Program-made: the position numbers and the translations under genes
NCBI GenBank assembly: GCA_963820545.1
Contig: CAWGAJ010000001.1
Location: 2,108,001 to 2,172,000 of the forward strand
DNA: 64,000 bases
Reading direction: 5' to 3'
Source of the DNA: CAWGAJ01 sp963820545
GTDB lineage: Bacteria > Planctomycetota > Planctomycetia > Pirellulales > Thermoguttaceae
In this document: positions 37,296-45,928 of the stretch, piece by piece
Layout of the letters: the number at the start of each line of letters is the position of its first letter
Numbering within the stretch: the stretch's first letter is position 1
Notes under the pieces: generated by a model
Told to the model about the DNA's origin: nothing
Database searches by the model: none
Seen by the model: only the letters and a program-made list of their open reading frames with translations

Positions 37296-37931
37296 CTATT
37301 TGTGGCTTTGCTGATAGATCGCCTCGATCAGACTTTGCACGTCTTTGTATTTTTTCTTGGAGGATAATGCCGCATCGATCAAACGGCGGGCCTCGCTTTC
37401 GTTGTGGCCGAGGCTGCGCAGCAGGTCGTAGGTTTCGGAGATCACGTCGGGCTCGACTTCGGCCGCGTGTTTTTCCTCTCCGCCGACCAGCAGGGCGAAC
37501 TTGGGCACCTTACGGCGCAATTTGGCGATGATCCGCTCGGCCATGGCCGCGCCAATGCCCGGCAAGGCGGATAGCGATTTTGTGTCCTGTTCTTCGATAG
37601 CCGTGGCCACTTCCTTGACCGGCCGGACCATCGAGCGCAAAGCCTTTTTCACGCCCACGCCGTCGACCGAGCAGAATAACTCGAAAAATTCCCGTTCGAT
37701 TTCGCTCAAAAAGCCAATCAGCCGGGGCGTCATGCGGCCCTGCATGGGATTGCCTTCGATATACTCGATTGTGTGTAAAGTGATTTCCTGATTGAGCTCG
37801 TTTTGCAGCCTGCGGCGCGTGAACTCGGGAATTAATATCTCGTACTCGAACGCGCCGATGCGCAGCATCAGCACGTCTTCGTGAACCGCAATCAGTTGGC
37901 CGGTGATCTTGTTAATCAAGTTAATTTCCAT
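37296..37931 (-). CDS. ruvA: Holliday junction branch migration protein RuvA
   Basis: Tetrameric junction-binding partner of RuvB. The 211-residue protein begins with the OB-fold domain (INKITGQLIAVHEDVLMLRIGAFEYEI), then two helix-hairpin-helix motifs (FFELFCSVDGVGVKKALR; LSALPGIGAAMAERIIAKLRRK), and a C-terminal UBA-like domain III that contacts RuvB (VISETYDLLRSLGHNESEARRLIDAAL). Complete. A GTTCCCAGG palindrome sits just before its start. Confidence 0.95.
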   Translation of the reverse strand: MEINLINKITGQLIAVHEDVLMLRIGAFEYEILIPEFTRRRLQNELNQEITLHTIEYIEGNPMQGRMTPRLIGFLSEIEREFFELFCSVDGVGVKKALRSMVRPVKEVATAIEEQDTKSLSALPGIGAAMAERIIAKLRRKVPKFALLVGGEEKHAAEVEPDVISETYDLLRSLGHNESEARRLIDAALSSKKKYKDVQSLIEAIYQQSHK

Positions 37932-37935
37932 CCTT

Positions 37936-37958
37936 GTTCCCAGGCTCTGCCTGGGAAC
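37936..37958. repeat. Palindrome GTTCCCAGGC...GCCTGGGAAC
   Basis: 23-base inverted repeat in the ruvC-ruvA spacer, five bases upstream of the ruvA start. A related GTTCCCACGC / GCGTGGGAAC pair is at 51099-51209. Confidence 0.75.
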
Positions 37959-37979
37959 GAAAGGTAACTTTTTACTAAA

Positions 37980-38545
37980 TTATTTTTTTAACGCGCGAAG
38001 TTTGTCTTTTAGATAATAGTGGCACAGTGCGACGGCCAGAGCGTCGGCCACGTCGGGCGGATCTGGGACTTGGGGTAGGCCAAGTTCGCGTTGGATCGCC
38101 CGTTGCACCTGTGATTTCGTCGCCCGGCCGTTGCCGGTCAGGATTCTTTTAATCTGGGTGGCCGAGTAGTGAACCACCGGAATGCCCGCCTCGGCCGCGG
38201 CCAGACATATCACGCCCCGGGCATGACCCATGAGGATCGCCGTGCGCGGCGCTTGTAATGCGAATATAACTCTTCCAACGCCATTACATCAGGCTTGAGT
38301 CCGGCGATCACCTCCCCGACCCCTTCGTGAATTTCCACGAGCCGATCGGTAAGCGAGCGGCGGCTTTTTCCACGCACCACGCCCGCCTCGCACAGGCGCG
38401 GCGAACTGGAGGCACTGGCAGAGCCAGTGGCACTCATATGACCGCCAGTGGCACTCATACGACCGCATTCCAACACGCCGTAACCGGTGATGTTTAAACC
38501 CGGATCAATGCCCAGAATGCGGAATGAAACGTTTAATTCATCCAT
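37980..38545 (-). CDS. ruvC: Holliday junction resolvase RuvC (one frame break, in-frame repeat insert)
   Basis: Dimeric RNase H-fold nuclease cutting Holliday junctions. The N-terminal FRILGIDPGLNITGYGVLE holds the first catalytic Asp, VMALEELYSHYKR the catalytic Glu, and DVADALAVALCHYYL the C-terminal acidic pair. A C is missing at about 38245 (GCC before GCGC), after which AILMGHARGVICLAAAEAG continues to 37980. Residues about 27-46 (MSATGGHMSATGSASAS) come from a 21-base tandem repeat with a palindrome, at the loop after strand 1, where relatives are short. Promoterless within the ispF-cysS-ruv series. Confidence 0.9.
38409..38466. repeat. In-frame 21-base duplication and palindrome inside ruvC
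   Basis: Two 21-base direct copies (38423-38443 and 38444-38464) each beginning GCCAGTGGCACTCATA, preceded by CACTGGCAGAGCCAGTG, a hairpin of 7-base arms. A related GCACTGGC / GCCAGTGC palindrome lies at 51231-51255. Confidence 0.8.
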
Positions 38546-38570
38546 TGCAAAACCGCAAGCGGTTGTAGAA

Positions 38571-38622
38571 AGTTCACAGTATACAGTTCACAGTTTACAG
38601 TTTTTTTTATTCATCCTTTATT
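38571..38622 (-). repeat. Heptad array AGTTCAC/AGTTTAC-type between cysS and ruvC
   Basis: Plus-strand units AGTTCAC, AGTATAC, AGTTCAC, AGTTTAC, then an A/T run and TTCATCC. On the transcribed strand this reads GGATGAA first, right after the cysS stop, then CTGTGAA-type units. Confidence 0.75.
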
Positions 38623-40160
38623 TCATACTCCATTCCGTTCCGCCGGGACGATCTTCCAACGCGATGCCGATGGCGCTTAGTCCGTTGCGGATGCGGTCGG
38701 CGGTGGCAAAATCTTTTTTCTTGCGGGCCTCGGCGCGCAGTTCAATGAATAAATTCATCAACTCGCCCAAGAGGGCGTCGTCGCCGGTCGCCTTTTCTTG
38801 AGGCGGCTTGCGGAACAGTCCCAGCGTGGCCGCCAGTTCGCGCAATACGATGGTTCCTTGTTTTAGCACATTCAGCCGACCGGGATCGCGCTGGCCGGGC
38901 TCCTCGAGTTTTTCATCGTCGATGAATTTGTTCAACAAGCGGACTAAATCGAAGAGCGTGGCGATGCCGCCGCCGGTGTTGAAATCGTCGTCCATGGCTT
39001 CGAGGAAGCGGTTGCGATGCTCGGCCACGGCCTGCAATAGCGGTTCCTGGCCGGGATCGAAATCGCCGTCCTTGCGTGTCGTCAGAATCGCCATGATTAT
39101 AAAAGCTCTCGCCGGTAACGCGCTCGAATTGCTTGAAGAAATTATAGAAAGCCTCCATGCCCTTTTCGACTTCGCGGAGCCGCGTTTCGCTGTAGTCGAT
39201 TGGCCGGCGATAATGCGTGGAAAGCAGGAAAAAGCGGATCGTCTCGGGGGCAAATTGTTTCAATAGTTCGCTAAAAGCGCTTGAGCCGCGCGACTTGCTG
39301 ATTTTGCCCGCGTCTTGGGAGGCGAAATCGCCTTCGGCCGGGCGCGTCTGGCGTCCGCCCACCTTGCCGACCTCATCCGAGGCCTGCATCAGCCCGTTGT
39401 GCATCCAGTACTTGGCCATGGGTTTGCCGTGGCAGCATTCGCTCTGCGCGATTTCGTTTTCGTGATGCGGAAAAACCAGGTCCAGCCCGCCGCCGTGAAT
39501 ATCAAAGGTTTCGCCCAGCAGGCCGCGGCTCATGGCCGAGCACTCGATATGCCAGCCGGGCCTTCCCGGCCCCCAGGGACTGTCCCAGGACGGCTCGCCC
39601 GGCTTGGCGGCCTTCCACAAGGCGAAATCGGCGCTGGCGCGTTTGCGATCGGCCGTGCCGCCGCCGTCGCCTTGCATGGCTTCCAGTCCGCGATGGCTTA
39701 ACTTTCCATAATCGGGCGCTTTGGCGACCTCGAAATACACGTCGCCTTGGGTCTCGTAGGCAAAGCCTTTGTCGATCAGCGTCTGGGTAAACTTGATGAT
39801 TCCGGCCATGCTCTCGGTGCAACGTGGAAAGTGATCGATGCAGTCGACTCCCAATGCCTGGATATTGCGCATATAATCGGCGGTCATTTCGGCGGCCAAT
39901 TGCGACATGGGCATGCCCCGGGCATTTGATTCGTTGATCAGTTTATCGTCTACGTCGGTGACGTTCACCACCAAGGCGACCTTATAGCCCGAGTAGACCA
40001 GGTATCGCTTGATGGCGTCAAAAATCACCGGCCCGACCATGTGGCCGATGTGACTGGGTTTATAGACCGTGGGCCCGCAAAGATAAATTCCCACCTTGCC
40101 GGGCTGGACGGTTTCGAATGGTTCTTTGGTCCTGCTTAGTGTGTTGTAAACGCGAAGCAT
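38618..40160 (-). CDS. cysS: Cysteinyl-tRNA synthetase (one frame break)
   Basis: Class I synthetase charging tRNA-Cys. Signature sequences: YLCGPTVYKPSHIGHMVGP (HIGH box and a zinc Cys), the zinc ligands in GWHIECSAMS and HHENEIAQSE, and KISKSRG in place of KMSKS. A ~20-residue charged insertion (EVGKVGGRQTRPAEGDFASQDAG) precedes KISKS. An extra base in about 39085-39105 moves the frame between GESFYN and LTTRKDGDFDPGQEPLL; the rest of the anticodon-binding domain ends at 38618 (ADRIRNGLSAIGIALEDRPGGTEW). Length after repair is normal. 77 bases downstream of ispF. Confidence 0.93.
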
Positions 40161-40237
40161 TTTTGAGATTGGGGATTGAGATAATTATTTCGCGACCGAC
40201 GGTTGCGGCTTTATGGGATTTCAGCAGTTTGCAATAT

Positions 40238-40720
40238 TTATTTTTCGCCGATGGGTTCCAAGAGCACGACGCACTGGGCCTCGATGGCTTCTTCATGTCC
40301 CACGGGCCCGACGAGTTCCCCGGTTTTTGCCTGGAGCCCGATCCGTTCGGATTCCACGTCGAGGATAGCGGCCAGTTGTTCGCGGATTATTTGCTTGTGA
40401 AGCAGCAACTTGGGGCGTTGGGCAAAGACGATGCAGTCGAGGTTGCAGATTTTCCAGCCCACGGCCTTGACGGCATCCAAGGCCACCAGCAGCATTGCCG
40501 CGGAATCGCGGCCGCGGTTGGCCGGATCGGTATCGGGAAACATTTGGCCGATATCGCCCAAAGCCGCCGCGCCTAAAAGGGCGTCGGTGATGGCGTGCAA
40601 CAGTACGTCGGCATCGCTGTGGCCGACCGTCTCCCGGTCGTGGGGAATGTCGATTCCACCCAGCCTTAGCGGTCCGCCCGGCTGTAAGCGATGCGTGTCA
40701 TGTCCGATGCCGATTCGCAT
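40238..40720 (-). CDS. ispF: 2-C-methyl-D-erythritol 2,4-cyclodiphosphate synthase
   Basis: Fifth enzyme of the MEP isoprenoid pathway. 160 residues, with the zinc site RIGIGHDTHRL (D-x-H), VGHSDADVLLHAITDALLGAAALGDIG (His and the Ser-Asp loop) and the C-terminal LQAKTGELVGPVGHEEAIEAQ block. Complete and normal size. First recognised gene of the minus-strand series leading to cysS and ruvCAB; its 5' region is shared with the divergent ABC exporter. Confidence 0.96.
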   Translation of the reverse strand: MRIGIGHDTHRLQPGGPLRLGGIDIPHDRETVGHSDADVLLHAITDALLGAAALGDIGQMFPDTDPANRGRDSAAMLLVALDAVKAVGWKICNLDCIVFAQRPKLLLHKQIIREQLAAILDVESERIGLQAKTGELVGPVGHEEAIEAQCVVLLEPIGEK

Positions 40721-40820
40721 TTCGACCGTGGCATGGTCTCCTTAAAAGGAATGATTCAGCAATACTTTCGCGGCGGATTATACCCAAAAAGAGTCGGTAA
40801 AGAAAGGCAGAACTATAAAC

Positions 40821-40886
40821 GCAGAAGTCAGATTGAAGAACTTTATAATGCCAAACGTCGTAAAGTTCTGACTTCTTCATTCTGAC
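40821..40886. repeat. Inverted heptad arms in the ispF / ABC exporter divergent spacer
   Basis: Left arm 40821-40845 (GCAGAAGTCAG and AAGAACTTTA) and right arm 40861-40886 (TAAAGTTCTGACTTC) are heptad-built inverted repeats around 15 bases. The position between two divergent starts makes a cruciform or regulatory role possible. Confidence 0.7.
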
Positions 40887-40943
40887 TTTTGCGTTTCCTA
40901 TCCTCCTTCCCCCGCTTCGGGAGGTGTCTATAATGACTGAGAA

Positions 40944-41948
40944 ATGATCACCATTGAAATCCAAGCACTGGCAAAGTCCTACCGCGTTTATCAGAAGAAA
41001 GAAGGGTTGGGAGCCGCCATTAGCGGGCTTTTCAGCCGGGAGTATCGCCTTGTCGAGGCGGTTCGCGGCATTGACCTGACGGTCCAGCAGGGCGAGTTCG
41101 TCGCCTTTCTGGGACCAAATGGGGCGGGCAAAACAACCACGCTGAAATTGCTTTCGGGCGTGATTACGCCTACGGCCGGGACCGCGCGCGTGCTGGGATT
41201 TGTCCCTTGGCAGCGCGAAAACGCCTACCGGCGGCGATTCGCCTTGGTAATGGGCCAGAAAAATCAACTCTGGTGGGACCTGCCCGCGGCCGAATCCTTC
41301 CGCTTGCATCAGCACATTTACCGCATCGAGCCGCAAAATTTTGAGCGCACCCTGGGCGAACTGGCCGAAACGCTCGAAGTAGGAAATTTGCTTTCGCAGC
41401 CGGTGCGCGAACTGTCGCTGGGCGAGCGCATGAAAATGGAAATGATCGCCGCGCTGCTGCACTCGCCCGAGGTGCTGTTCTTGGACGAACCTACTATCGG
41501 CCTGGACGTGGTGGCGCAGCATAATATCCAAACTTTTTTACGCGAATATCAACAGCGCCGCAAAGTGACCATCTTGCTTACGAGCCATTATATGAAAGAC
41601 GTGGCGGCGCTCTGTCGCCGAGTAGTGATCATTGCCTTGGGTAAAATCATTTACGACGGCTCGCTGGAGGGCATCATCGACAGGTTTAGCAATCACAAGA
41701 TAATTTCACTACAACTCGCCGATGGGGAAATCTCATCGGACTTTGACCACTATGGAGAAGTTCTTGCCGTCGAGCCGCCCAAAGTAAAATTACGGGTTGA
41801 CCGGGCATTGGTGCCCGATGTGCTGGGAAAACTTCTTGCCGCTCATGCAGTGGCCGACATCAGCGTGGAAGATCCGCCGCTGGAGGAAGTGATAGCGGAA
41901 ACGTTCAAAAGTCCAAGGATGAAGGATGAGGGAGGAAATGTGCGATGA
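40944..41948 (+). CDS. ABC transporter ATP-binding protein (COG4586-like exporter)
   Basis: A 334-residue ABC ATPase: Walker A LGPNGAGKTTTLKLL, Q-loop in VMGQKNQLWWDL, signature LSLGERMKMEM, Walker B VLFLDEPTIGLD, and H-loop LTSHYMKD. The LWWDLP segment and C-terminal extension match the ATPase of the uncharacterised ABC-2-like exporters that come with two permeases. Its last codons (RMKDEGGN) are made of GGATGAA heptads, and its stop overlaps the next start by four bases. Confidence 0.93.
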   Translation: MITIEIQALAKSYRVYQKKEGLGAAISGLFSREYRLVEAVRGIDLTVQQGEFVAFLGPNGAGKTTTLKLLSGVITPTAGTARVLGFVPWQRENAYRRRFALVMGQKNQLWWDLPAAESFRLHQHIYRIEPQNFERTLGELAETLEVGNLLSQPVRELSLGERMKMEMIAALLHSPEVLFLDEPTIGLDVVAQHNIQTFLREYQQRRKVTILLTSHYMKDVAALCRRVVIIALGKIIYDGSLEGIIDRFSNHKIISLQLADGEISSDFDHYGEVLAVEPPKVKLRVDRALVPDVLGKLLAAHAVADISVEDPPLEEVIAETFKSPRMKDEGGNVR

Positions 41949-41979
41949 ATATTCATCCTTCATCCTTCATCCTTCATCC
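41917..41979 (+). repeat. Heptad hairpin spanning the ATPase stop and permease start
   Basis: GGATGAA/GGATGAG units at 41917-41933 face four TTCATCC units at 41952-41979. The ATGA start/stop overlap (41945-41948) lies in the loop, so both arms are translated. Confidence 0.85.
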
Positions 41980-42799
41980 TTTTACAACTTGGTGGATCAT
42001 TCTCCGCATCAGCCTGGAGGAGCGCCTGGTTTATCGGGGTGATTTTGCCTTGGGCACGCTGATGCGGTTTTTACCCATCGTCACGCAAATTTTTCTTTGG
42101 GGCGCGGTTTTCTCGGCGGTGGGAGCGTCGGGCAGCGGCGACAATCAGATTGTCGGCTATTCGTATCACGACATGATCGCCTATTACCTGCTGACCATGA
42201 TCGGCCGGGCCTTTTCCAGCATGCCGGGACTGGCCTCGGGCATCGCCCGGGATATCCGCACGGGAATGGTGAAAAAATATCTCATCCAACCCATCAATAT
42301 GCTGGGTTTTTTACTGCTTTATCGCGTGGCGCATAAGCTTGTCTACTACGTGGTGGCCGCGGGGCCTTTTATACTGGTGTTTTTCCTCTGCCGCGGTTTT
42401 TTCGCCGGCTGGCCCGACACCGCCACATTGCTGGCCTTTTTCGCCTCGCTGATCATGGCCTTTCTTTTAGGATTTTTCCTGGAGGCCACGCTGGGCATGA
42501 TTGGTTTCTGGTTTTTAGAAGTCAATTCGCTGCTGTTTGTATACATGCTGCTGAGTTACTTTTTCTCCGGCCACATGTTTCCGCTGGACATGCTGCCGGG
42601 CCTTGCGGGCGAAATCGTAAAGCTGACTCCTTTTCAATATCTGGCATATTTCCCCGCGGCGGTATTCCTGGGCAAAATACAGGGGATGGCGCTAGTCTGG
42701 GGCTTGAGTGTCCAAGTTTTTTGGGTGCTTTGTTTTTTTGCCGCCAGCCAAATGGCCTTCCATTTCGGCACGCGACGCTATAGCGGATACGGCGGGTGA
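41945..42799 (+). CDS. ABC exporter permease subunit 1 (COG4587-like)
   Basis: A 284-residue membrane protein with six predicted segments (for example GTLMRFLPIVTQIFLWGAVF, LVYYVVAAGPFILVFFLC, ALVWGLSVQVFWVLCFFAA). No ATPase motif. Residues 4-12 (HPSSFILHP) are coded by TTCATCC heptads, so part of the N-terminus has arisen from repeat sequence. It overlaps the ATPase gene by four bases. Together with the next gene it forms the membrane part of an exporter of unknown substrate. Confidence 0.88.
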   Translation: MNIHPSSFILHPFTTWWIILRISLEERLVYRGDFALGTLMRFLPIVTQIFLWGAVFSAVGASGSGDNQIVGYSYHDMIAYYLLTMIGRAFSSMPGLASGIARDIRTGMVKKYLIQPINMLGFLLLYRVAHKLVYYVVAAGPFILVFFLCRGFFAGWPDTATLLAFFASLIMAFLLGFFLEATLGMIGFWFLEVNSLLFVYMLLSYFFSGHMFPLDMLPGLAGEIVKLTPFQYLAYFPAAVFLGKIQGMALVWGLSVQVFWVLCFFAASQMAFHFGTRRYSGYGG

Positions 42800-42806
42800 A
42801 AAAAAA

Positions 42807-42932
42807 GGATGAAGGATGAGGGATGAAGGATGAAAAAGATATGTGATGGAACGTTTTCGCCTCAATACTCACGCGTGTGTTTATTTCGGCAGTTTGTTTG
42901 TTTATTCATCCCTCATCCCTCATCCCTCATCC
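42807..42932 (+). repeat. Inverted heptad arms between the two permease genes
   Basis: Four GGATGAA/GGATGAG units at 42807-42834 and four TTCATCC/CTCATCC units at 42905-42932 face each other across 70 bases, filling most of the 164-base spacer. Purine arm follows the stop, pyrimidine arm precedes the start. Confidence 0.85.
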
Positions 42933-42963
42933 TTTGAAATAAATCACCATTGAAATTAAATAT

Positions 42964-43791
42964 ATGAATACATACATTCGCGTGTTTCTCACTTTCGCCC
43001 GGAATAGTCTCATTCGCGACATGACTTTTCGCGCGAACTTCATCATCGACCTAGTCACTTGGATGGCTTGGATGTTGATGAATCTTGTGTTTTATGTGCT
43101 GATTTTCCGTTTCACGCCGGAGATCGGCGTGGGCACGGGTTGGGAAAAGTATCCCTTTTTCATCTTCATTGCCACGTCGTTGCTGGTAAACAGCATCGTG
43201 GAAGTGTTTTTTATGACCAACATGGATGATTTAAGCGAACTGATCCGCACCGGAGCGCTCGATTTTGCCTTGCTTAAGCCCATGGATACGCAGTTTCTGG
43301 TATCGCTAACGCGCATCGATTGGTCCGCATTGGGCAATTTTTTCCTGGGATTGTTTTTGTTGGGCTATTCGTTGTGGAAGTCAGGCTACGTGCCACAAAT
43401 CTGGGAAATGGCGCTCTACCCGGTGTACATTGTTTGTGGCGTGGCGATATACTACAGTCTGATGGTTGCCATGGCCGCCACCAGCGTGTGGCTGGGCCGA
43501 AATTTGACGCTTTTGGACTTTTGGTTTTCGCTGACCACGTTTTCGCGTTATCCGATGGAGATTTTTCAAGGTCGCTGGGGCACGCCGCTGCGCCGGGCGT
43601 TTACGTTCATTATTCCCGTGCTGGTGGCGGTGAATGTTCCCGCCCGATTGCTCGTGCGGTCTTTAAGCCCGCATAGTTTCGCGGACTGGCTGCTGCCAAT
43701 CTTCACAATATTTGCGGCGCTGGCCAGCATCGGCGCCGCTCGCTGGATTTTCAACCGGGCACTATTGAGCTATCGCAGCGCGAGCAGTTAG
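42964..43791 (+). CDS. ABC exporter permease subunit 2 (COG3694-like)
   Basis: A 275-residue membrane protein with six segments, among them LVTWMAWMLMNLVFYVLIF, YVPQIWEMALYPVYIVCGVAIYYSLMVAMAA and LLPIFTIFAALASIGAARWIF. SELIRTGALDFALLKPMD and FQGRWGTPLRRAFTFIIPVLVAVNVPA are typical blocks of this permease type. Third gene of the exporter operon. The substrate is unknown; some relatives are linked to antibiotic or surface-polymer export. Confidence 0.88.
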   Translation: MNTYIRVFLTFARNSLIRDMTFRANFIIDLVTWMAWMLMNLVFYVLIFRFTPEIGVGTGWEKYPFFIFIATSLLVNSIVEVFFMTNMDDLSELIRTGALDFALLKPMDTQFLVSLTRIDWSALGNFFLGLFLLGYSLWKSGYVPQIWEMALYPVYIVCGVAIYYSLMVAMAATSVWLGRNLTLLDFWFSLTTFSRYPMEIFQGRWGTPLRRAFTFIIPVLVAVNVPARLLVRSLSPHSFADWLLPIFTIFAALASIGAARWIFNRALLSYRSASS

Positions 43792-43800
43792 TAGAAAAAA

Positions 43801-43934
43801 GGATGAAAGATGAGGGATGAAGGATGAATTAGGAACACGGAACGCGGCTCGACTGAGCTCATCGAAGTCCAAAGTCAGAAGTCAGAATGCGGAAGGGTCT
43901 GCAATTTGAAATTTGCAATGGTCAATTTGCAATA
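43801..43934 (+). repeat. Three heptad families after permease 2
   Basis: GGATGAA/AGATGAG units (43801-43828), AAGTCAG units (about 43864-43884) and TGCAATT/TGAAATT units (43910-43934). Between the first two sits a CTCGACTGAGCTCATCGAAG repeat (43838-43868). Confidence 0.75.
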
Positions 43935-43980
43935 TAAAAAACATGCACAAAATGCACATAAATCTCAAATGGAGAATCTA

Positions 43981-44009
43981 TTCCCTGACCCCTATTCCCT
44001 ATCCCCCAA
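43981..44009 (-). repeat. Heptad array after the 44010 gene
   Basis: Plus-strand units TTCCCTG, ACCCCTA, TTCCCTA, TCCCCCA; on the minus strand they are purine-rich and follow that gene's stop directly. Confidence 0.7.
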
Positions 44010-45426
44010 TTAATACGCTCCGCCGGTGTCGTTGCGCGGGGGCTGACGGGTCTTAAACGTGTCGTTCACCTTGCCGGAGGGGCTCCTGGGTGTGGCGCCA
44101 TCCGGTTTGGGTTTAAAATCGTTCGGGTTGGCCCCGCGCCCGAAGCCCACTGCCTGCGATTGCGGCTTATAGCCCATGCGATACAGAAGTTGGTTCAGAG
44201 ATATTTTGGGTATGCCCAGATTATCGGCTTCGGTGACCAACTTGGTATAAGCGTCCAGGGAGCCAGCTTGACTTTTTTCGGTTGGTTTTTCACCCATGAC
44301 TATATAGCGGGTTTTAAGCGATATATCCCCGATTTTTTTGCCATTTTCATCGACTTCACAATCGATCACGCCACCGCTGATGGTGATGATGTTGCGCACC
44401 AGTTGCAGATTGTTTTGGCGGTCGCCTTTGACGTCCATTAGTCCGGCCAAGGCAAAATGGCGCTGATCGCCGGGGCTCCAGATGGGAGTATGGATTTTGT
44501 CGCCGGGCAAGATCGGATCGGAATTGTTGTCTTCCAATATTCGCGCCTCGGCCAAATGATCGCTGAGAATTTGTGTTACTTCGATGCTGGCCTTTTTCGC
44601 CCTTGCCCAAGTCGGTGATGTCTGCCGGATAGACTGCGAACGTGGTTAGCGGATTAAGATTGTCGACCCTGCCAAGATTGATCCAGGCCGTGCCATCGCG
44701 TTGATTTACCAGAGAAATTTCCCCATCCGGCGTATCCATTACGGGATTGGTGAGCACGGTATTTTCCTCGCGAAGCTTTTTGGCCATTTGCCGGGTCTTT
44801 TGCAGTTGAGCGGTCTGTTCCAGATACTTGGCTTCTGCTTTCGAGACCACATCGGCCGTTTCTTTTCTGGCGTTTTGCAGTTGATCTTTAATTTTATTCT
44901 GATCATCGGTTAACTGATCGCGCTGTTTGCGGAAGGTTTCGGTGCGGGAGTTGAGTTCCTGCGTTACCTGGTTGAACTTATCGCGGAATTCCTTTAATTG
45001 TCCGTCCTTACCCGCCTCGCGCAGCTCATATTGATCCGTCAAGTGCTGGTTATCATCCTTCGCCTTAACCAAGTCTCCATCTCTATCCTGAACGGTTTGA
45101 AACAATTTTACCATCAGCGGTCGATAAAACTGCACTTCCTGCGAAAATGCGCTGCCGTACTTTTTCATGTCCTCGTCGAATTGTTTGGAGAGCGTCTCTA
45201 TGCTTTCCGAATCAGCCGCGCCAAGATAACGTCTCAGTTGACTGCCTTCTTCCCTGGCTTTGTCGGCATCGCGTTGGTATCTGCGGGCGTCGTCTTGGGC
45301 GGTCTTAAGGCTTTTGGCGGTATCGGTATATTGACGGTAACAGAGAAACGTCGCCACGCCGAGAATGATCGTCAACATGACGGAAATAATAAGGGCGATT
45401 TGCAAACCTTGATTTTCTCGTGCCAT
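44010..45426 (-). CDS. Membrane-anchored coiled-coil protein of unknown function (one frame break)
   Basis: About 472 residues. One N-terminal membrane anchor (LQIALIISVMLTIILGVATFLCY, residues 8-30), then about 200 residues of charged, Lys/Glu/Gln-rich coiled coil, then a beta-rich C-terminal part (DGEISLVNQRDGTAWINLGRVDNL; PGDKIHTPIWSPGDQRHFALAGLMD; GIPKISLNQLLYRMGYK) and an unstructured Pro/Asp-rich tail. An extra A at about 44595 (AAAAA before GGCC) separates two frames. I know such proteins only as planctomycete hypotheticals. The layout suggests a structural envelope protein whose long coiled coil extends from the membrane. Confidence 0.7.
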
Positions 45427-45928
45427 AAATTCCTCGCTCTAGCATCACCCTGACGCCGTGTAAAGAGCGTCAGATAGTTTGACACCAAAAGAATGCCTCT
45501 TCCGGGTGGCAGTCCAGGCTGTTAAGGTAAACTGCGACGGAAAGAGAAATATTTCATGTAAAGACCTAAGTCGATTCTAATCAGCCTGGAAGATGCTGTC
45601 AACGAAATGACTTACGCTTCCCTTAAGCAGAATATCAACTACCTAACCAGCCAAAAAAGCCGGCGGGATAAGATCTGCCTGTATCAATTGTGAAAGGGAT
45701 TCGTATGGTTTTGATAGACGTTATACCACAATTTGAGGGGGTACTTTGATGTCATAGTGGGGTCAATTCCTGCCCTTCTCATAGTCTGTTGCCAGGATAA
45801 TCCCCAAACTTGTTATAAAAGCCGAAAATCCATGATTTCAAGCCAAAGCATTCCAAAGTCTTGTTGGAATTTTCCCGGCTTTGGAAAATCACCCGGCTGC
45901 TATTTTGCTTATGAGCCGGAGGTTATGG
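45427..45928. other. Gene-free region between two minus-strand genes
   Basis: About 500 AT-rich bases. An inverted repeat CTGACGC / GCGTCAG lies at about 45450-45475, and the region around 45720-45930 has an open frame of 73 codons that overlaps the next gene antisense and is not convincing. Confidence 0.45.
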
